52,787 nucleotides of DNA from NCBI GenBank assembly GCA_030452985.1, contig JAKDLG010000017.1, positions 1 to 52,787 on the forward strand, read 5' to 3'. How positions within the stretch are numbered: position 1 is the first letter of the stretch; the number at the start of each line of letters is the position of its first letter. Shown piece by piece: positions 7,816 through 17,465 of this stretch. Below the pieces are notes generated by a model. It ran no database searches. It saw only the letters and a list, made by a program, of their open reading frames with translations, and was not told where the DNA came from. This DNA comes from Humibacillus sp. GTDB lineage: Bacteria > Actinomycetota > Actinomycetes > Actinomycetales > Dermatophilaceae. The position numbers and the translations under genes were made by a program.

Positions 7816-8927
7816 GCGCCCCGGTGGCCCCCTCCGTCGACCGGGCCGGCCACCCCCACGGCCGGATGCCGCGGGGCCGCGACGCGGTCGAGGCCGCCGC
7901 CGTCGTCGCACTCGTCGCCCGTGCTCGGCGTCGCCCGCTGCGTCGGGTGCGCCTGGTGATCGCCGGGCTGGTCGTAGCGACCGGCGCCGTCGTGCTGGCT
8001 CGGGTGCTGCTCGGCGAGTACACCGTCACCCTCGTCGACTTCGTGCACATCCTGCGCGGCGAGACGATCGAGGCTGCCCCCGGCGCGTCGTTCATCGTCA
8101 TGGAGGCCAAGCTGCCGAGGGCCCTCATCGGCGCGCTGGCCGGGGCCGCCTTCGGCGCCGCCGGTGCCATGTTCCAGACCACCCTGCGCAACCCGCTCGC
8201 GAGCCCCGACATCATCGGGATCAGCCTGGGCGCCAGCGCCGCGGCCGTGGTCGCCCTGACCTTCTTCGACGCACAGGGCTTTGTGGTGCCGCTCGCGGCG
8301 CTGGCGGGAGCGTTGGCCGTGAGTCTCGTGATGTACCTCGTGGCGCGGGGCACCTCCTTCGCCGGCCAGAGAATGGTGCTCGTCGGCATCGGTATCGCCG
8401 CACTGCTCGCCAGCGTCATCCAGTTCGTCATGACGCGCACCTCCATCCAGGACGCCCAGGCCGCCCTGGTCTGGCTGACCGGCAGCCTGAACCGGGCCTC
8501 CTGGCCCCTCATCGGCCTGCTCGCCCTCGGCATCGCGGTGCTCGTGCCTGCCCTCGCGGTGAATGTGCGCCGGATGCGGTTGGCCGAGCTCGGCGACGAG
8601 CTGTCGACGACGCTCGGCTCACCGGCATCCGGTGCGCGTCTCGGGCTGCTCCTCGCGGTCGCCCTCTCGGCCTTCGCCACGGCGGCAACCGGGCCGATCT
8701 CGTTCGTCGCCTTTCTCGCCGGCCCGATCTCGCGTCGTCTGACCGGGGGCCGGCCGAGTCTCTGGGCCGCCGCCCTCGTCGGCGCCGTGATCGTCGTTGC
8801 CTCCGACTACCTCGGCGACTACCTGATTCCCGACGTCAACCTCCCGGTCGGTGTCGTCACGGGCGCTCTCGGCGCCCCTCTCATGCTCGCGGTGGTCATT
8901 TCCGCGGGCCGTCACGGAAAGGCCTGA
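7812..8927 (+). CDS. FecCD-family iron-siderophore ABC permease (second subunit)
   Basis: A 371-residue FecCD permease starting with a GTG that overlaps the preceding stop by four bases. It has an unusually long cytoplasmic N-terminus (about 50 polar residues, Arg/His-rich) before the first membrane span, then the signatures GAMFQTTLRNPLASPDIIG and GPISFVAFLAGPISRRL. It pairs with the upstream subunit to form the translocation pore. The N-terminal extension could reflect a downstream true start, but the tight coupling favours the GTG. Confidence 0.92.
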   Translation: MSAPVAPSVDRAGHPHGRMPRGRDAVEAAAVVALVARARRRPLRRVRLVIAGLVVATGAVVLARVLLGEYTVTLVDFVHILRGETIEAAPGASFIVMEAKLPRALIGALAGAAFGAAGAMFQTTLRNPLASPDIIGISLGASAAAVVALTFFDAQGFVVPLAALAGALAVSLVMYLVARGTSFAGQRMVLVGIGIAALLASVIQFVMTRTSIQDAQAALVWLTGSLNRASWPLIGLLALGIAVLVPALAVNVRRMRLAELGDELSTTLGSPASGARLGLLLAVALSAFATAATGPISFVAFLAGPISRRLTGGRPSLWAAALVGAVIVVASDYLGDYLIPDVNLPVGVVTGALGAPLMLAVVISAGRHGKA

Positions 8928-8928
8928 G

Positions 8929-9843
8929 ATGACTCCGCACCACACCCCGGATGCCGCTGTCACTCCTCTTCGTGGGGGGGCCGACCAGAGCCCGATGCCC
9001 GCCCTGCGCACGTTCGGCTTGTCGCTGGCCTACGACGGCCACACGGTCGTCGACGACCTCGACCTCGAGGTACAGCGGGGCGCCGTGACGGCCATCGTCG
9101 GGCCCAACGGCTGCGGCAAGTCGACCGTGCTGCGCGGCCTGTCCCGACTGCTCAAACCCGTGTCGGGCGAGGTGCTGCTGTCAGCCGCGGTGAGTGAGTC
9201 GTCGGGCGGCAGCGGCAAACCTGTGCCGCTGCGCGACGTCTGGTCGATGCGGGCCAAGGAGTTCGCCCGGCGCGTCGCCCTGCTGCCCCAGACGCCGCCG
9301 GTGCCAGAGGGCATCACCGTGGTCGACCTCGTAGGCCGTGGCCGGCATCCGCACCACTCGCTCGTACGTCGCTGGTCGGAGGCCGACGACGAGGCCATCG
9401 CCGTGGCGATGCGGGTGACCGACACCCTCGAGCTGGCCGAACGACATGTCGAGGAGCTGTCGGGCGGGCAGCGTCAGCGGGTCTGGATCGCGCTCACCCT
9501 GGCGCAGGACACCGACGTCATCCTGCTCGACGAGCCGACCACCTACCTCGACGTGGCTCATCAGATCGACGTTCTCGACCTCCTCGTCGAGCTCAACCGC
9601 CGTCGCGGCACGACCATCGTGATGGTGCTGCACGACCTCAATCTGGCCGCGCGCTACGCCGACCAGGTGGTCGCACTGCGCGGCGGCCGGCTCGTCGCTC
9701 AGGGGCGGCCGGCCGACGTGGTCGACGAGGCCTTCGTGCGCTCGGTGTTCGGGCTCGAGAGCCGCGTCATCACCGACCCCGTGGCCGGAACCCCACTCGT
9801 CATTCCCGCCTCCCGCGACCAGCTGATCGGACCTACCTCATGA
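8929..9843 (+). CDS. Iron-siderophore ABC transporter ATP-binding protein (FepC/FhuC type)
   Basis: A 304-residue ATPase. Walker A GPNGCGKST is at 58-66, the signature LSGGQ at 177-181, Walker B VILLDEP at 197-203, and the H-loop in MVLHDLN near 230. A stretch of about 25 residues rich in Ser/Gly (SESSGGSGKPVP) is inserted between Walker A and the Q-loop. The ATG lies one base after the permease stop; the longer frame starting inside the permease is not credible. It energises uptake through the two FecCD subunits. Confidence 0.94.
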   Translation: MTPHHTPDAAVTPLRGGADQSPMPALRTFGLSLAYDGHTVVDDLDLEVQRGAVTAIVGPNGCGKSTVLRGLSRLLKPVSGEVLLSAAVSESSGGSGKPVPLRDVWSMRAKEFARRVALLPQTPPVPEGITVVDLVGRGRHPHHSLVRRWSEADDEAIAVAMRVTDTLELAERHVEELSGGQRQRVWIALTLAQDTDVILLDEPTTYLDVAHQIDVLDLLVELNRRRGTTIVMVLHDLNLAARYADQVVALRGGRLVAQGRPADVVDEAFVRSVFGLESRVITDPVAGTPLVIPASRDQLIGPTS

Positions 9844-10883
9844 CCACCACGACGGACACGACCGCCGACGCCCCTGACGCCCCCGACAAGACGGATGCGG
9901 CGCCGTCGCCCATCCTGCTGCTGACCGGAGTGGTCTGCGAGGTCGAACGGCTGAGCCCGTCGTTCGTGCGAATCTGGTTGGGAGGCGAAGGGTTCGAGCA
10001 GGTAGGTCCCGAAGGGACGACGCTCGACCAGCGGATCAAGATCGTCATCCCCAACGACGGTCACCCCGTGCCGTCGTCGGTGATCGAGGCGGACGACTGG
10101 TACGCCGCCTGGCTCGCGCTACCCGAGATCGAGCGCGGCCATCTGCGCACCTACACCGCCCGGTTCGTGACGGGGGAAGGGGTCGACCGTCGGCTCGTCG
10201 TCGACTTCGTGCTGCACGGCAGCGGTGGACAGGGCCGGGGTGGTTCGGGTGGTCCTTGCGGCCCGGCGGCCACCTGGGCGGCTGGAGCGCGCCTCGGGGA
10301 CACGCTCGGGGTGCTCGCGCCGCGCCGCGGCCACGAGGACGGCTTCGGCGGCATCGAGTTCGCGCCGGGAGATGCCCACCGGTTGCTGTTCTGCGCCGAC
10401 GAGACGGCTCTGCCTGCGGTGGCGTCGATCCTTGAGAGCCTGCCCGTGGACGCCGAGGGGGTCGCGGTGATCGAGGTTCCGGCCGCCGCCGACTTCCTCG
10501 ACGTGGTGATCCCGCCCGGGGTCGCCGTGCACTGGATCGCCCGCGGCGAGCGACCTCGAGGCCAGACCTCGATCGAGACCCTGAGGACGCATTGCGGCTT
10601 GGGGGCAGCCCGAGACCGTGCTGCGCACTCCGTCGCGGACACGGTCGGGGCTGAGCCCGGTGATGACGTGTGGGAGACGCCGGTCTTCAGCTCGTCGGGC
10701 GAGACGCTCGACTGCCCGGAACGACGGGCCGAACCGGTCGGGGCCGACGACACCTACGCGTGGGTCGCCGGTGACTCTGCGACGGTCAAGACCATCCGCC
10801 GGATGCTGGTGGGCGAGCTCGGGATGCCTCGACGACAGGTGGCCTTCATGGGCTACTGGAAGGATGAGGACGCCACCCGCTAG
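9840..10883 (+). CDS. Siderophore-interacting protein (FAD/NAD(P)H ferric-siderophore reductase)
   Basis: A 347-residue ViuB/SIP-family protein expected to reduce ferric siderophore in the cytoplasm and release iron. Family features include DQRIKIVIP, the RTYTARF flavin motif, VLHGSGGQGRGGSGGPCGPAATWA, the ADETALPAVASILE nucleotide region, and the C-terminal VAGDSATVKTIRRMLVGELG. The region around 245-290 holds a polar insert (SSSGETLDCPERRAEP) that makes it longer than typical members. It overlaps the ATPase stop (ATGA) and is the last gene of the iron operon. Confidence 0.93.
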   Translation: MTTTTDTTADAPDAPDKTDAAPSPILLLTGVVCEVERLSPSFVRIWLGGEGFEQVGPEGTTLDQRIKIVIPNDGHPVPSSVIEADDWYAAWLALPEIERGHLRTYTARFVTGEGVDRRLVVDFVLHGSGGQGRGGSGGPCGPAATWAAGARLGDTLGVLAPRRGHEDGFGGIEFAPGDAHRLLFCADETALPAVASILESLPVDAEGVAVIEVPAAADFLDVVIPPGVAVHWIARGERPRGQTSIETLRTHCGLGAARDRAAHSVADTVGAEPGDDVWETPVFSSSGETLDCPERRAEPVGADDTYAWVAGDSATVKTIRRMLVGELGMPRRQVAFMGYWKDEDATR

Positions 10884-11047
10884 TCGCGGATTCGTCTCAT
10901 CGCCGGTGCGTGAGCCGGACGTCAGTTGTGCCAGACGGCGCGCGGCAGGCAAGAATGGACGCCGCGGCCGATGTCGTCCGCGTGACGTCCGCACCTGCGT
11001 GGCGCCGCGGACGAAGCTGCTCTGCGAATGACGACGGAAGAAGATTG

Positions 11048-13219
11048 ATGGAGATCTGGCCCGGAAATGCCTACCCGCTCGGGGCGACCTACGACGGAAG
11101 CGGCGTGAACTTCGCCGTGTTCAGCGGGGTGGCCGAGCGCGTCGAGCTGTGCATGATCGACGACGACGGGGTCGAGACCCGGTTCGACCTGCCTGAGACG
11201 GATGCTTTCGTGTGGCACGGCTACGTGCCCTACGTGCAGCCCGGGCAGCGTTACGGCTTTCGGGTGCACGGACCCTACGACCCCGAGAACGGGCATCGGT
11301 GCAACCCCAGCATGCTGCTGCTCGACCCCTACGCGAAGGCGATCGAGGGTCAGCCCGACAACGACCAGTCGCTCTTCTCGTACACCTTCGGCGACGAGAA
11401 CGCCGCTACTGCGACGCCGCCCAACACCGACGACAGCCTCGGCCACACCATGCTCTCGGTCGTCACCAACCCCTTCTTCGACTGGGGTGACGACCGCCCG
11501 CCGCGTCACCAGTACCACGACTCGGTCATCTACGAGGCGCACGTCAAGGGAATGACCCAGCTGCACCCCGACATCCCCGAGGAGATCCGGGGCACGTACG
11601 CGGCCATGGCGCACCCGGCCACCATCGACCACCTGACCGCCCTCGGCATCACGGCGGTCGAGCTCATGCCCGTGCACCAGTTCGTGCAGGACTCCCACCT
11701 CGTCGACCGCGGTCTGCGCAACTACTGGGGCTACAACACCATCGGCTTCCTGGCCCCGCACAACGGCTACGCGGCCAACGGCGAACGCGGCCAGCAGGTG
11801 CTCGAGTTCAAGGGCATGGTCAAGGCGCTGCACGAGGCGGGCATCGAGGTCATCCTCGATGTCGTCTACAACCACACCGCCGAGGGCAACCACATGGGCC
11901 CGACGCTCGCCTTCCGCGGCATCGACAACGCGAACTACTACCGCCTCGTCGACGACGACCCGTCGCACTACTACGACACCACGGGCACCGGCAACTCGCT
12001 GCTCATGCGCAGCCCACACGTGCTGCAGCTGATCATGGACTCGCTGCGCTACTGGGTGACCGAGATGCACGTCGACGGCTTCCGGTTCGACCTCGCGGCG
12101 ACCCTGGCTCGTCAGTTCCACGAGGTCGACAAGCTGTCGGCGTTCTTCGACCTCATCCAGCAGGACCCCGTCGTCAGCCAGGTGAAGCTCATCGCCGAGC
12201 CGTGGGACGTCGGTGATGGCGGTTACCAGGTCGGCAACTTCCCGCCGCTCTGGACGGAGTGGAACGGCCAGTACCGCGACGAGGTGCGTGACTACTGGCG
12301 GGGCGAGGGTGGCACCCTCGGCGAGTTCGCCTCGCGTTTCACCGGGTCCAGCGACCTCTACGAGCACTCGGGGCGCAAGCCGATCGCGTCGATCAACTTC
12401 GTCACCGCCCACGACGGGTTCACCCTGCGCGACCTTGTCAGCTACAACGAGAAGCGCAACGACGCCAACGGAGAAGGCGGCAACGACGGCGAGAGCCACA
12501 ACCGCTCGTGGAACTGCGGGGCCGAGGGGCCGACCGACGACGAGCAGGTGCTCGACCTTCGGGCCCGCCAGCAGCGCAACTTCATGACGACGCTGCTGCT
12601 GTCGCAAGGGGTTCCGATGGTGCTGCACGGCGACGAGATGGGTCGCACGCAGGACGGCAACAACAACGGCTACTGCCAGGACAACGAGATCTCGTGGGTC
12701 GACTGGGACCTCGACGAGCGTCAGCAGCAGCTGCTCGCCTTCACCCAGGCGCTCGTCGCGCTGCGCAAGGAGCACGCCGTCTTCCGGCGTCGGCGCTTCT
12801 TCGCCGGTAGCGCCGAGCACGGCGGCGAGAGCGACTTCGGCGACATCGCCTGGCTGATGCCCAACGCCGAGCACATGGACGAGGAGGCGTGGACCAACGG
12901 TCTGGCCAAGACGCTGATGGTGTTCCTCAACGGTGCGGCGATCCCGGAGCCCGACAAGCGTGGCAACCCGATCTTCGACGACTCGTTCCTGGTCATGTTC
13001 AACGCGCACGACGAGGCGTTGACCTTCACCATCCCCGACGAGGAGTACGGCGCCTGCTGGGTGCCGGAGATCAACACGGCCGTGCACGACGTCGAGGTCA
13101 AGCAGCTCGAGCCCGGCTGGCAGATCCAGGTCGAGGCCCGCAGCGTGGTCGTGCTGCGCGCGCCGCGCGCGCCCCTGAACCAGCCGGTGGCCGGTCTGGC
13201 GGAGGGACTGCCGTCGTGA
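11048..13219 (+). CDS. glgX: Glycogen debranching enzyme GlgX
   Basis: A 723-residue GH13 isoamylase-type enzyme that hydrolyses alpha-1,6 branches of glycogen and limit dextrins. It has an N-terminal CBM48-like domain (YPLGATYDGSGVNFAVFS), then the catalytic barrel with VILDVVYNHTAEGN, nucleophile Asp348 in DGFRFDLA, acid/base Glu384 in LIAEPWD, and VTAHDGFTLRDLVSYNEKRN. The ATG at 11048 begins the conserved EIWPGNAYPLG sequence; upstream codons in frame do not look like GlgX. It overlaps treY by four bases, giving a glgX-treY-treZ operon that channels glycogen to trehalose. Confidence 0.96.
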   Translation: MEIWPGNAYPLGATYDGSGVNFAVFSGVAERVELCMIDDDGVETRFDLPETDAFVWHGYVPYVQPGQRYGFRVHGPYDPENGHRCNPSMLLLDPYAKAIEGQPDNDQSLFSYTFGDENAATATPPNTDDSLGHTMLSVVTNPFFDWGDDRPPRHQYHDSVIYEAHVKGMTQLHPDIPEEIRGTYAAMAHPATIDHLTALGITAVELMPVHQFVQDSHLVDRGLRNYWGYNTIGFLAPHNGYAANGERGQQVLEFKGMVKALHEAGIEVILDVVYNHTAEGNHMGPTLAFRGIDNANYYRLVDDDPSHYYDTTGTGNSLLMRSPHVLQLIMDSLRYWVTEMHVDGFRFDLAATLARQFHEVDKLSAFFDLIQQDPVVSQVKLIAEPWDVGDGGYQVGNFPPLWTEWNGQYRDEVRDYWRGEGGTLGEFASRFTGSSDLYEHSGRKPIASINFVTAHDGFTLRDLVSYNEKRNDANGEGGNDGESHNRSWNCGAEGPTDDEQVLDLRARQQRNFMTTLLLSQGVPMVLHGDEMGRTQDGNNNGYCQDNEISWVDWDLDERQQQLLAFTQALVALRKEHAVFRRRRFFAGSAEHGGESDFGDIAWLMPNAEHMDEEAWTNGLAKTLMVFLNGAAIPEPDKRGNPIFDDSFLVMFNAHDEALTFTIPDEEYGACWVPEINTAVHDVEVKQLEPGWQIQVEARSVVVLRAPRAPLNQPVAGLAEGLPS

Positions 13220-15681
13220 ACCGTGGGGCCGTTCCCGACCGGGTCCCCGTCTCGACCCACCGGTTCCAGCTCGAGCCGGAGTTCACCCTCGACGACGCTG
13301 CGGCGCGCCTGGGGTACCTGGCGCAGCTGGGGGTGACCGACGTGTACCTCTCGCCGGTGCTTCAGGCCAGTGAGGGCTCCAAGCACGGGTACGACGTGAT
13401 CGACCACCGGCACGTTGCGACCGGGCTGGGCGGTGACTACGCCTTCGAGCGGTTCGCGGCTGCTGCGAAGACGGCGGGGCTGGGCGTCGTCGTCGACATC
13501 GTGCCGAACCACATGACGACGCCCACGCCGTTGACGCAGAACCGTCCGTTGTGGACCGTGCTGCGCGACGGTCGGGAGTCGCCTCTCGCGCTGTGGTTCG
13601 ACGTCGACTGGGACGCGCAGCAGGGCAAGGTGCTCATGCCCGTGCTCGGTGACACGCTGGAAGCGGTGCTCGACGCGGGTGAGATCACCGTCGGAGACGA
13701 GGCCGGGCAACCGGTCGTGCGCTACTACGACCACGTGTTCCCCGTCGCAGCCGGCACGGCCGACCTGCCGCTGGTGGATCTGCTGGCCGCGCAGCACTAC
13801 CGGCTGGCGTCGTGGACGATCGCCAACGACGAGCTGAACTACCGGCGCTTCTTCGACGTGACGTCGCTCATCGCGGTGCGGGTCGAGGAGCCGGTCGTGT
13901 TCGAGGCCACGCACGCGAAGATTGCGGGTCTCGTGCAGGCGGGAAAGATCGACGGCCTGCGCATCGACCATCCCGACGGTCTGGCCGACCCGTCGGGCTA
14001 TCTCGACGCGCTGGCGCAGGCCACGGAAGGCACCTGGGTGGTCGTCGAGAAGATCCTCGAGGGCGACGAAGCGCTGCCTGCCGACTGGGCCTGCGCCGGG
14101 ACCACCGGCTACGACGCGCTGCTGCGGGTCGGCGGTCTGTTCGTCGACCCGGCCGGCGCCGGCCCGCTCGACGCCTTGTCGACGGCGCTGATCGGCGAGC
14201 CACAGAACCTCCACACCATCGTCGAGGAGTCGAAACGCTGGGTCGTGCAAGGCATGCTCGCCACCGAGGTCAGCCGCCTGGTTCGCCTGCTCGCGCAGGT
14301 CGTGCCGGCTGCCGACTCGGCGATGCTGCGCCGAGCGCTCGTCGAGCTGCTGGTCGCGATGGACCGCTACCGCGCCTATGTGCGGCCCGGCGAGGCCATG
14401 ACGCCCGACGCGAGCCGGGCGCTGGCCGAGGCGCAGTCACGGGCCACCGCCGCCGCCGACGAGAGCGATCGGGATGCCGTCGCGCTCGTGGCCGACATCG
14501 CCCGAGGCGTCGATGTGGCCGGGGCCGACCTTGGGGCCGGCGCTGTCCGCGACGAGTTCATGGTGCGCTTCCAGCAGACCTGCGGGCCGGCCATGGCCAA
14601 GGCCATCGAGGACACCGCCTACTACCGCTACGTCCGTCTCACCGGCCTCAACGAGGTCGGCGGTGACCCGTCGTCGCTCGGCACCGCGACGAGCGACTTC
14701 CACGCGTTCGCCACCGGGCTCGCCACCGACTGGCCGCACACGATGACGACGCTCTCGACGCACGACACGAAGCGGTCCGAAGACCTGCGAGCCCGGCTGT
14801 TCGTGCTCGCCGAGCGACCGGAAGCATGGGCCGAGTGGGTTCACGCAGCCCGTGAGCTGGTGGCCGACCGCCGGTCCGACCAGGTCGACGCGCTGACCGA
14901 GTACTTCCTCTGGCAGACCGTCGTAGGGGCCTGGCCCATCAGTGCCGACCGACTGGGCGGGTATGCCCTCAAGGCGATTCGCGAGTCGAAGCTGCACACC
15001 AGCTGGACCGAACCCGACGAGGCGTACGAGTCGGCCGTCGCCGACCTCGTCACCCTCATGGCGAACGACCCGGCAGTGGCGACGCACCTCGCGGCCTGGC
15101 ACGACGCCACGTCGCGCGAGACCCGGGCCAATGCGCTGGGTCAGAAGCTGGTGCAGCTGACCATGCCCGGGGTGCCCGACGTCTACCAGGGCAACGAGCT
15201 CGTCGACCTCTCGCTCGTCGACCCCGACAACCGTCGGCCCGTCGACTACGACGACCGCGCGGCTCGCCTCGCCCGGCTCGACGCCGGTGAGGCGCCCGGT
15301 GACCTCAGCGACGAGAAGCTGCTCGTGACCTCACGAGCGTTGCGTCTGCGCCGCGACGAGGAAGACGTCTTCATCGGCAGGGACACCACGTACGTGGGTC
15401 TGCCCACGAGCTCGGAGCACCTGGTCGCCTTCGGCCGCGGTCACGGCGACCACGTCGGCAGCGGCGACAGGGTCGAGGTGGCCGTGCTGGCCACCCGGTT
15501 GGCCGGTCGGCTCGCCGACTGCGATGGGTGGGGTGACGACACCGTCGACCTGCCGGAGGGTTCGTGGCGAGACCTGTTGTCGGACAACGTGATTGCGGGA
15601 GGGGCCGTACCCATCAAGAACGTGCTGCCAGAGGCAGGTCTACCCGTCGCGCTGCTGGTTCGAGCGGAGGAGCAGGGGTGA
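13216..15681 (+). CDS. treY: Malto-oligosyltrehalose synthase TreY
   Basis: An 821-residue GH13 transglycosylase that converts the reducing-end alpha-1,4 bond of maltodextrins to alpha-1,1, forming maltooligosyl-trehalose. The characteristic N-terminus contains YLSPVLQASEGSKHGYDV and VVVDIVPNHM. The catalytic residues are in DGLRIDHPDGLADP and VVEKILEGDE, and LSTHDTKRSEDLRARL is a TreY hallmark. The GTG start overlaps the glgX stop (GTGA), which decides the start against the much longer open frame. Length is slightly above the common range for actinobacterial TreY. Confidence 0.96.
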   Translation: MNRGAVPDRVPVSTHRFQLEPEFTLDDAAARLGYLAQLGVTDVYLSPVLQASEGSKHGYDVIDHRHVATGLGGDYAFERFAAAAKTAGLGVVVDIVPNHMTTPTPLTQNRPLWTVLRDGRESPLALWFDVDWDAQQGKVLMPVLGDTLEAVLDAGEITVGDEAGQPVVRYYDHVFPVAAGTADLPLVDLLAAQHYRLASWTIANDELNYRRFFDVTSLIAVRVEEPVVFEATHAKIAGLVQAGKIDGLRIDHPDGLADPSGYLDALAQATEGTWVVVEKILEGDEALPADWACAGTTGYDALLRVGGLFVDPAGAGPLDALSTALIGEPQNLHTIVEESKRWVVQGMLATEVSRLVRLLAQVVPAADSAMLRRALVELLVAMDRYRAYVRPGEAMTPDASRALAEAQSRATAAADESDRDAVALVADIARGVDVAGADLGAGAVRDEFMVRFQQTCGPAMAKAIEDTAYYRYVRLTGLNEVGGDPSSLGTATSDFHAFATGLATDWPHTMTTLSTHDTKRSEDLRARLFVLAERPEAWAEWVHAARELVADRRSDQVDALTEYFLWQTVVGAWPISADRLGGYALKAIRESKLHTSWTEPDEAYESAVADLVTLMANDPAVATHLAAWHDATSRETRANALGQKLVQLTMPGVPDVYQGNELVDLSLVDPDNRRPVDYDDRAARLARLDAGEAPGDLSDEKLLVTSRALRLRRDEEDVFIGRDTTYVGLPTSSEHLVAFGRGHGDHVGSGDRVEVAVLATRLAGRLADCDGWGDDTVDLPEGSWRDLLSDNVIAGGAVPIKNVLPEAGLPVALLVRAEEQG

Positions 15682-17459
15682 CCGCGGACGTACGGGTCTG
15701 GGCCCCCCGCGCCTCGACGGTGGAGGTCGCGCTGGCCGGGGGCGAACGGCATCCGATGACACAGGAGGGCGACGGCTGGTGGGTCTGGCGGCCCACCGTT
15801 GCCGTGCTCGACTACGGGTTCTGCCTCGACGGTGGCGACCCGCTGCCCGACCCTCGAAGCGCGTGGCAGCCGCACGGCGTGCACGGGCTCAGCCGTGCCT
15901 TCGACGTGTCGTCGTTCGCGTGGACGGATGCCGACTGGAGCGGCCCGCGTGCGGGTGTCGGGGTGCTGGGCGGCGTCGTGTACGAGCTGCACATCGGCAC
16001 GTTCACGCCCGAGGGCACCTTCGACGCCGCACTCGACCACATCGACCACCTGGCCGGCCTCGGCGTCGACGTGGTCGAGGTCATGCCGGTGTCGGCGTGG
16101 AACGGCGACCAGGGCTGGGGCTACGACGGGGTGGCTCCGTACGCCGTGCAGGACGCCTACGGCGGCCCCGCGGCGTTCCAGCGGTTCGTCGACGCGTGCC
16201 ACTCCCGCGGCCTCGGGGTCTGCCTCGATGCCGTCTACAACCACCTCGGGCCGACCGGTAACTACCTGGCCCAGTTCGGCCCGTACTTCACCGACACGCA
16301 CTCGACGCCGTGGGGCGACGCGGTCAACCTCGACGGTGAGGGCAGCGCCGAGGTGCGTCGCTGGATCGTCGACAACGCGCTGCGCTGGTTCCGCGATTTT
16401 CACGTCGACGCACTGCGGCTTGACGCAGTGCACGAGCTGCGCGACGACTCGAAGCCGCACATCCTTGCTCAACTCTCTGACGAGGTGGCTTCTCTCGCAG
16501 TCGATCTCGGTCGTTCGCTCGACCTCATTGCCGAGAGTGACCTCAACGACCCGATCATGGTGACGCCGACCGCCGACGGGGGTTTCGGCATGACAGCGCA
16601 GTGGGACGACGACCTGCACCACGCGCTGCACGTCGTGCTGACCGGTGAGACGCAGGGCTACTACTCCGACTTCGCCGGCGACAACGACTCGTGGCCCGTG
16701 GGTGGGCCGCTGTCGGTGCTGGGCAAGGCGATGTCAGACGCGTTTTTGCACGACGGGCGCTACTCCTCGTTCCGTGACGAGGCCTGGGGGGCGCCGGTCG
16801 ACAAGGCCGTCACGTCGGGTCATCGCTTCCTGGCCTACCTGCAGACCCACGACCAGGTGGGCAACCGTGCCACGGGCGACCGCATCAGCGAGTCGATCAC
16901 CCCGGGGCAGCAGGCGATCGGGGCTGCGCTCTACCTGCTCTCGCCGTACACCGCGATGATCTTCATGGGGGAGGAGTGGCGGGCCAGCACCCCGTTCCAG
17001 TTCTTCACCTCCTTCGACGAGAAGTGGCTGGCGGATGCCGTTCGGGAAGGCCGGCGTGGTGAGTTCGCCTCGCACGGCTGGGATGAGAACGAGGTCCCCG
17101 ACCCACAGCAGCCCGAGACCCGCGACGCGAGCGTGCTCGCCTGGGACGAGGTGCGGCAGCCGGACCACACCGCGATGCTCGACTTCTACCGACAGCTGAT
17201 CACCCTGCGCCGTTCGGAGCCCGACCTGGCCAGCGGCGACCTCACCGACTCTGAGGTGCAGGCCGACGACGACGCGCGCTGGTTCGCCCTGACCCGAGGG
17301 TCGTTCGTCATCGTGGCCAACCTTGCTGAGCAGAGCCAGGTCGTGCCGGTCAAGGGCGACGATATCGAGGTCGTGGCGTCGTGGGGTGCGCCGCCGGTGA
17401 TGGAGGAGGGCGGCATCCGACTCGACGGGCACGACGTGGCCGTGCTGCGCACGAGCTGA
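15678..17459 (+). CDS. treZ: Malto-oligosyltrehalose trehalohydrolase TreZ
   Basis: A 593-residue GH13 enzyme that releases trehalose from maltooligosyl-trehalose. An N-terminal CBM48-like domain (VRVWAPRASTVEVAL) precedes the barrel, with VVYELHIGTFTPEGTFDAA, CLDAVYNHLGPTGNY, nucleophile region VDALRLDAVHEL and acid/base region LIAESDLND. The GTG overlaps the treY stop by four bases. It is the final gene of glgX-treY-treZ, and its end is only six bases from the convergent tesB gene, with no obvious terminator between. Confidence 0.96.
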   Translation: MTADVRVWAPRASTVEVALAGGERHPMTQEGDGWWVWRPTVAVLDYGFCLDGGDPLPDPRSAWQPHGVHGLSRAFDVSSFAWTDADWSGPRAGVGVLGGVVYELHIGTFTPEGTFDAALDHIDHLAGLGVDVVEVMPVSAWNGDQGWGYDGVAPYAVQDAYGGPAAFQRFVDACHSRGLGVCLDAVYNHLGPTGNYLAQFGPYFTDTHSTPWGDAVNLDGEGSAEVRRWIVDNALRWFRDFHVDALRLDAVHELRDDSKPHILAQLSDEVASLAVDLGRSLDLIAESDLNDPIMVTPTADGGFGMTAQWDDDLHHALHVVLTGETQGYYSDFAGDNDSWPVGGPLSVLGKAMSDAFLHDGRYSSFRDEAWGAPVDKAVTSGHRFLAYLQTHDQVGNRATGDRISESITPGQQAIGAALYLLSPYTAMIFMGEEWRASTPFQFFTSFDEKWLADAVREGRRGEFASHGWDENEVPDPQQPETRDASVLAWDEVRQPDHTAMLDFYRQLITLRRSEPDLASGDLTDSEVQADDDARWFALTRGSFVIVANLAEQSQVVPVKGDDIEVVASWGAPPVMEEGGIRLDGHDVAVLRTS

Positions 17460-17465
17460 ACGGGC

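Noticed and set aside
10922..13087. 721-codon antisense frame opposite glgX
   Set aside because: High-GC shadow frame; glgX has full catalytic motifs and codon bias on the plus strand.
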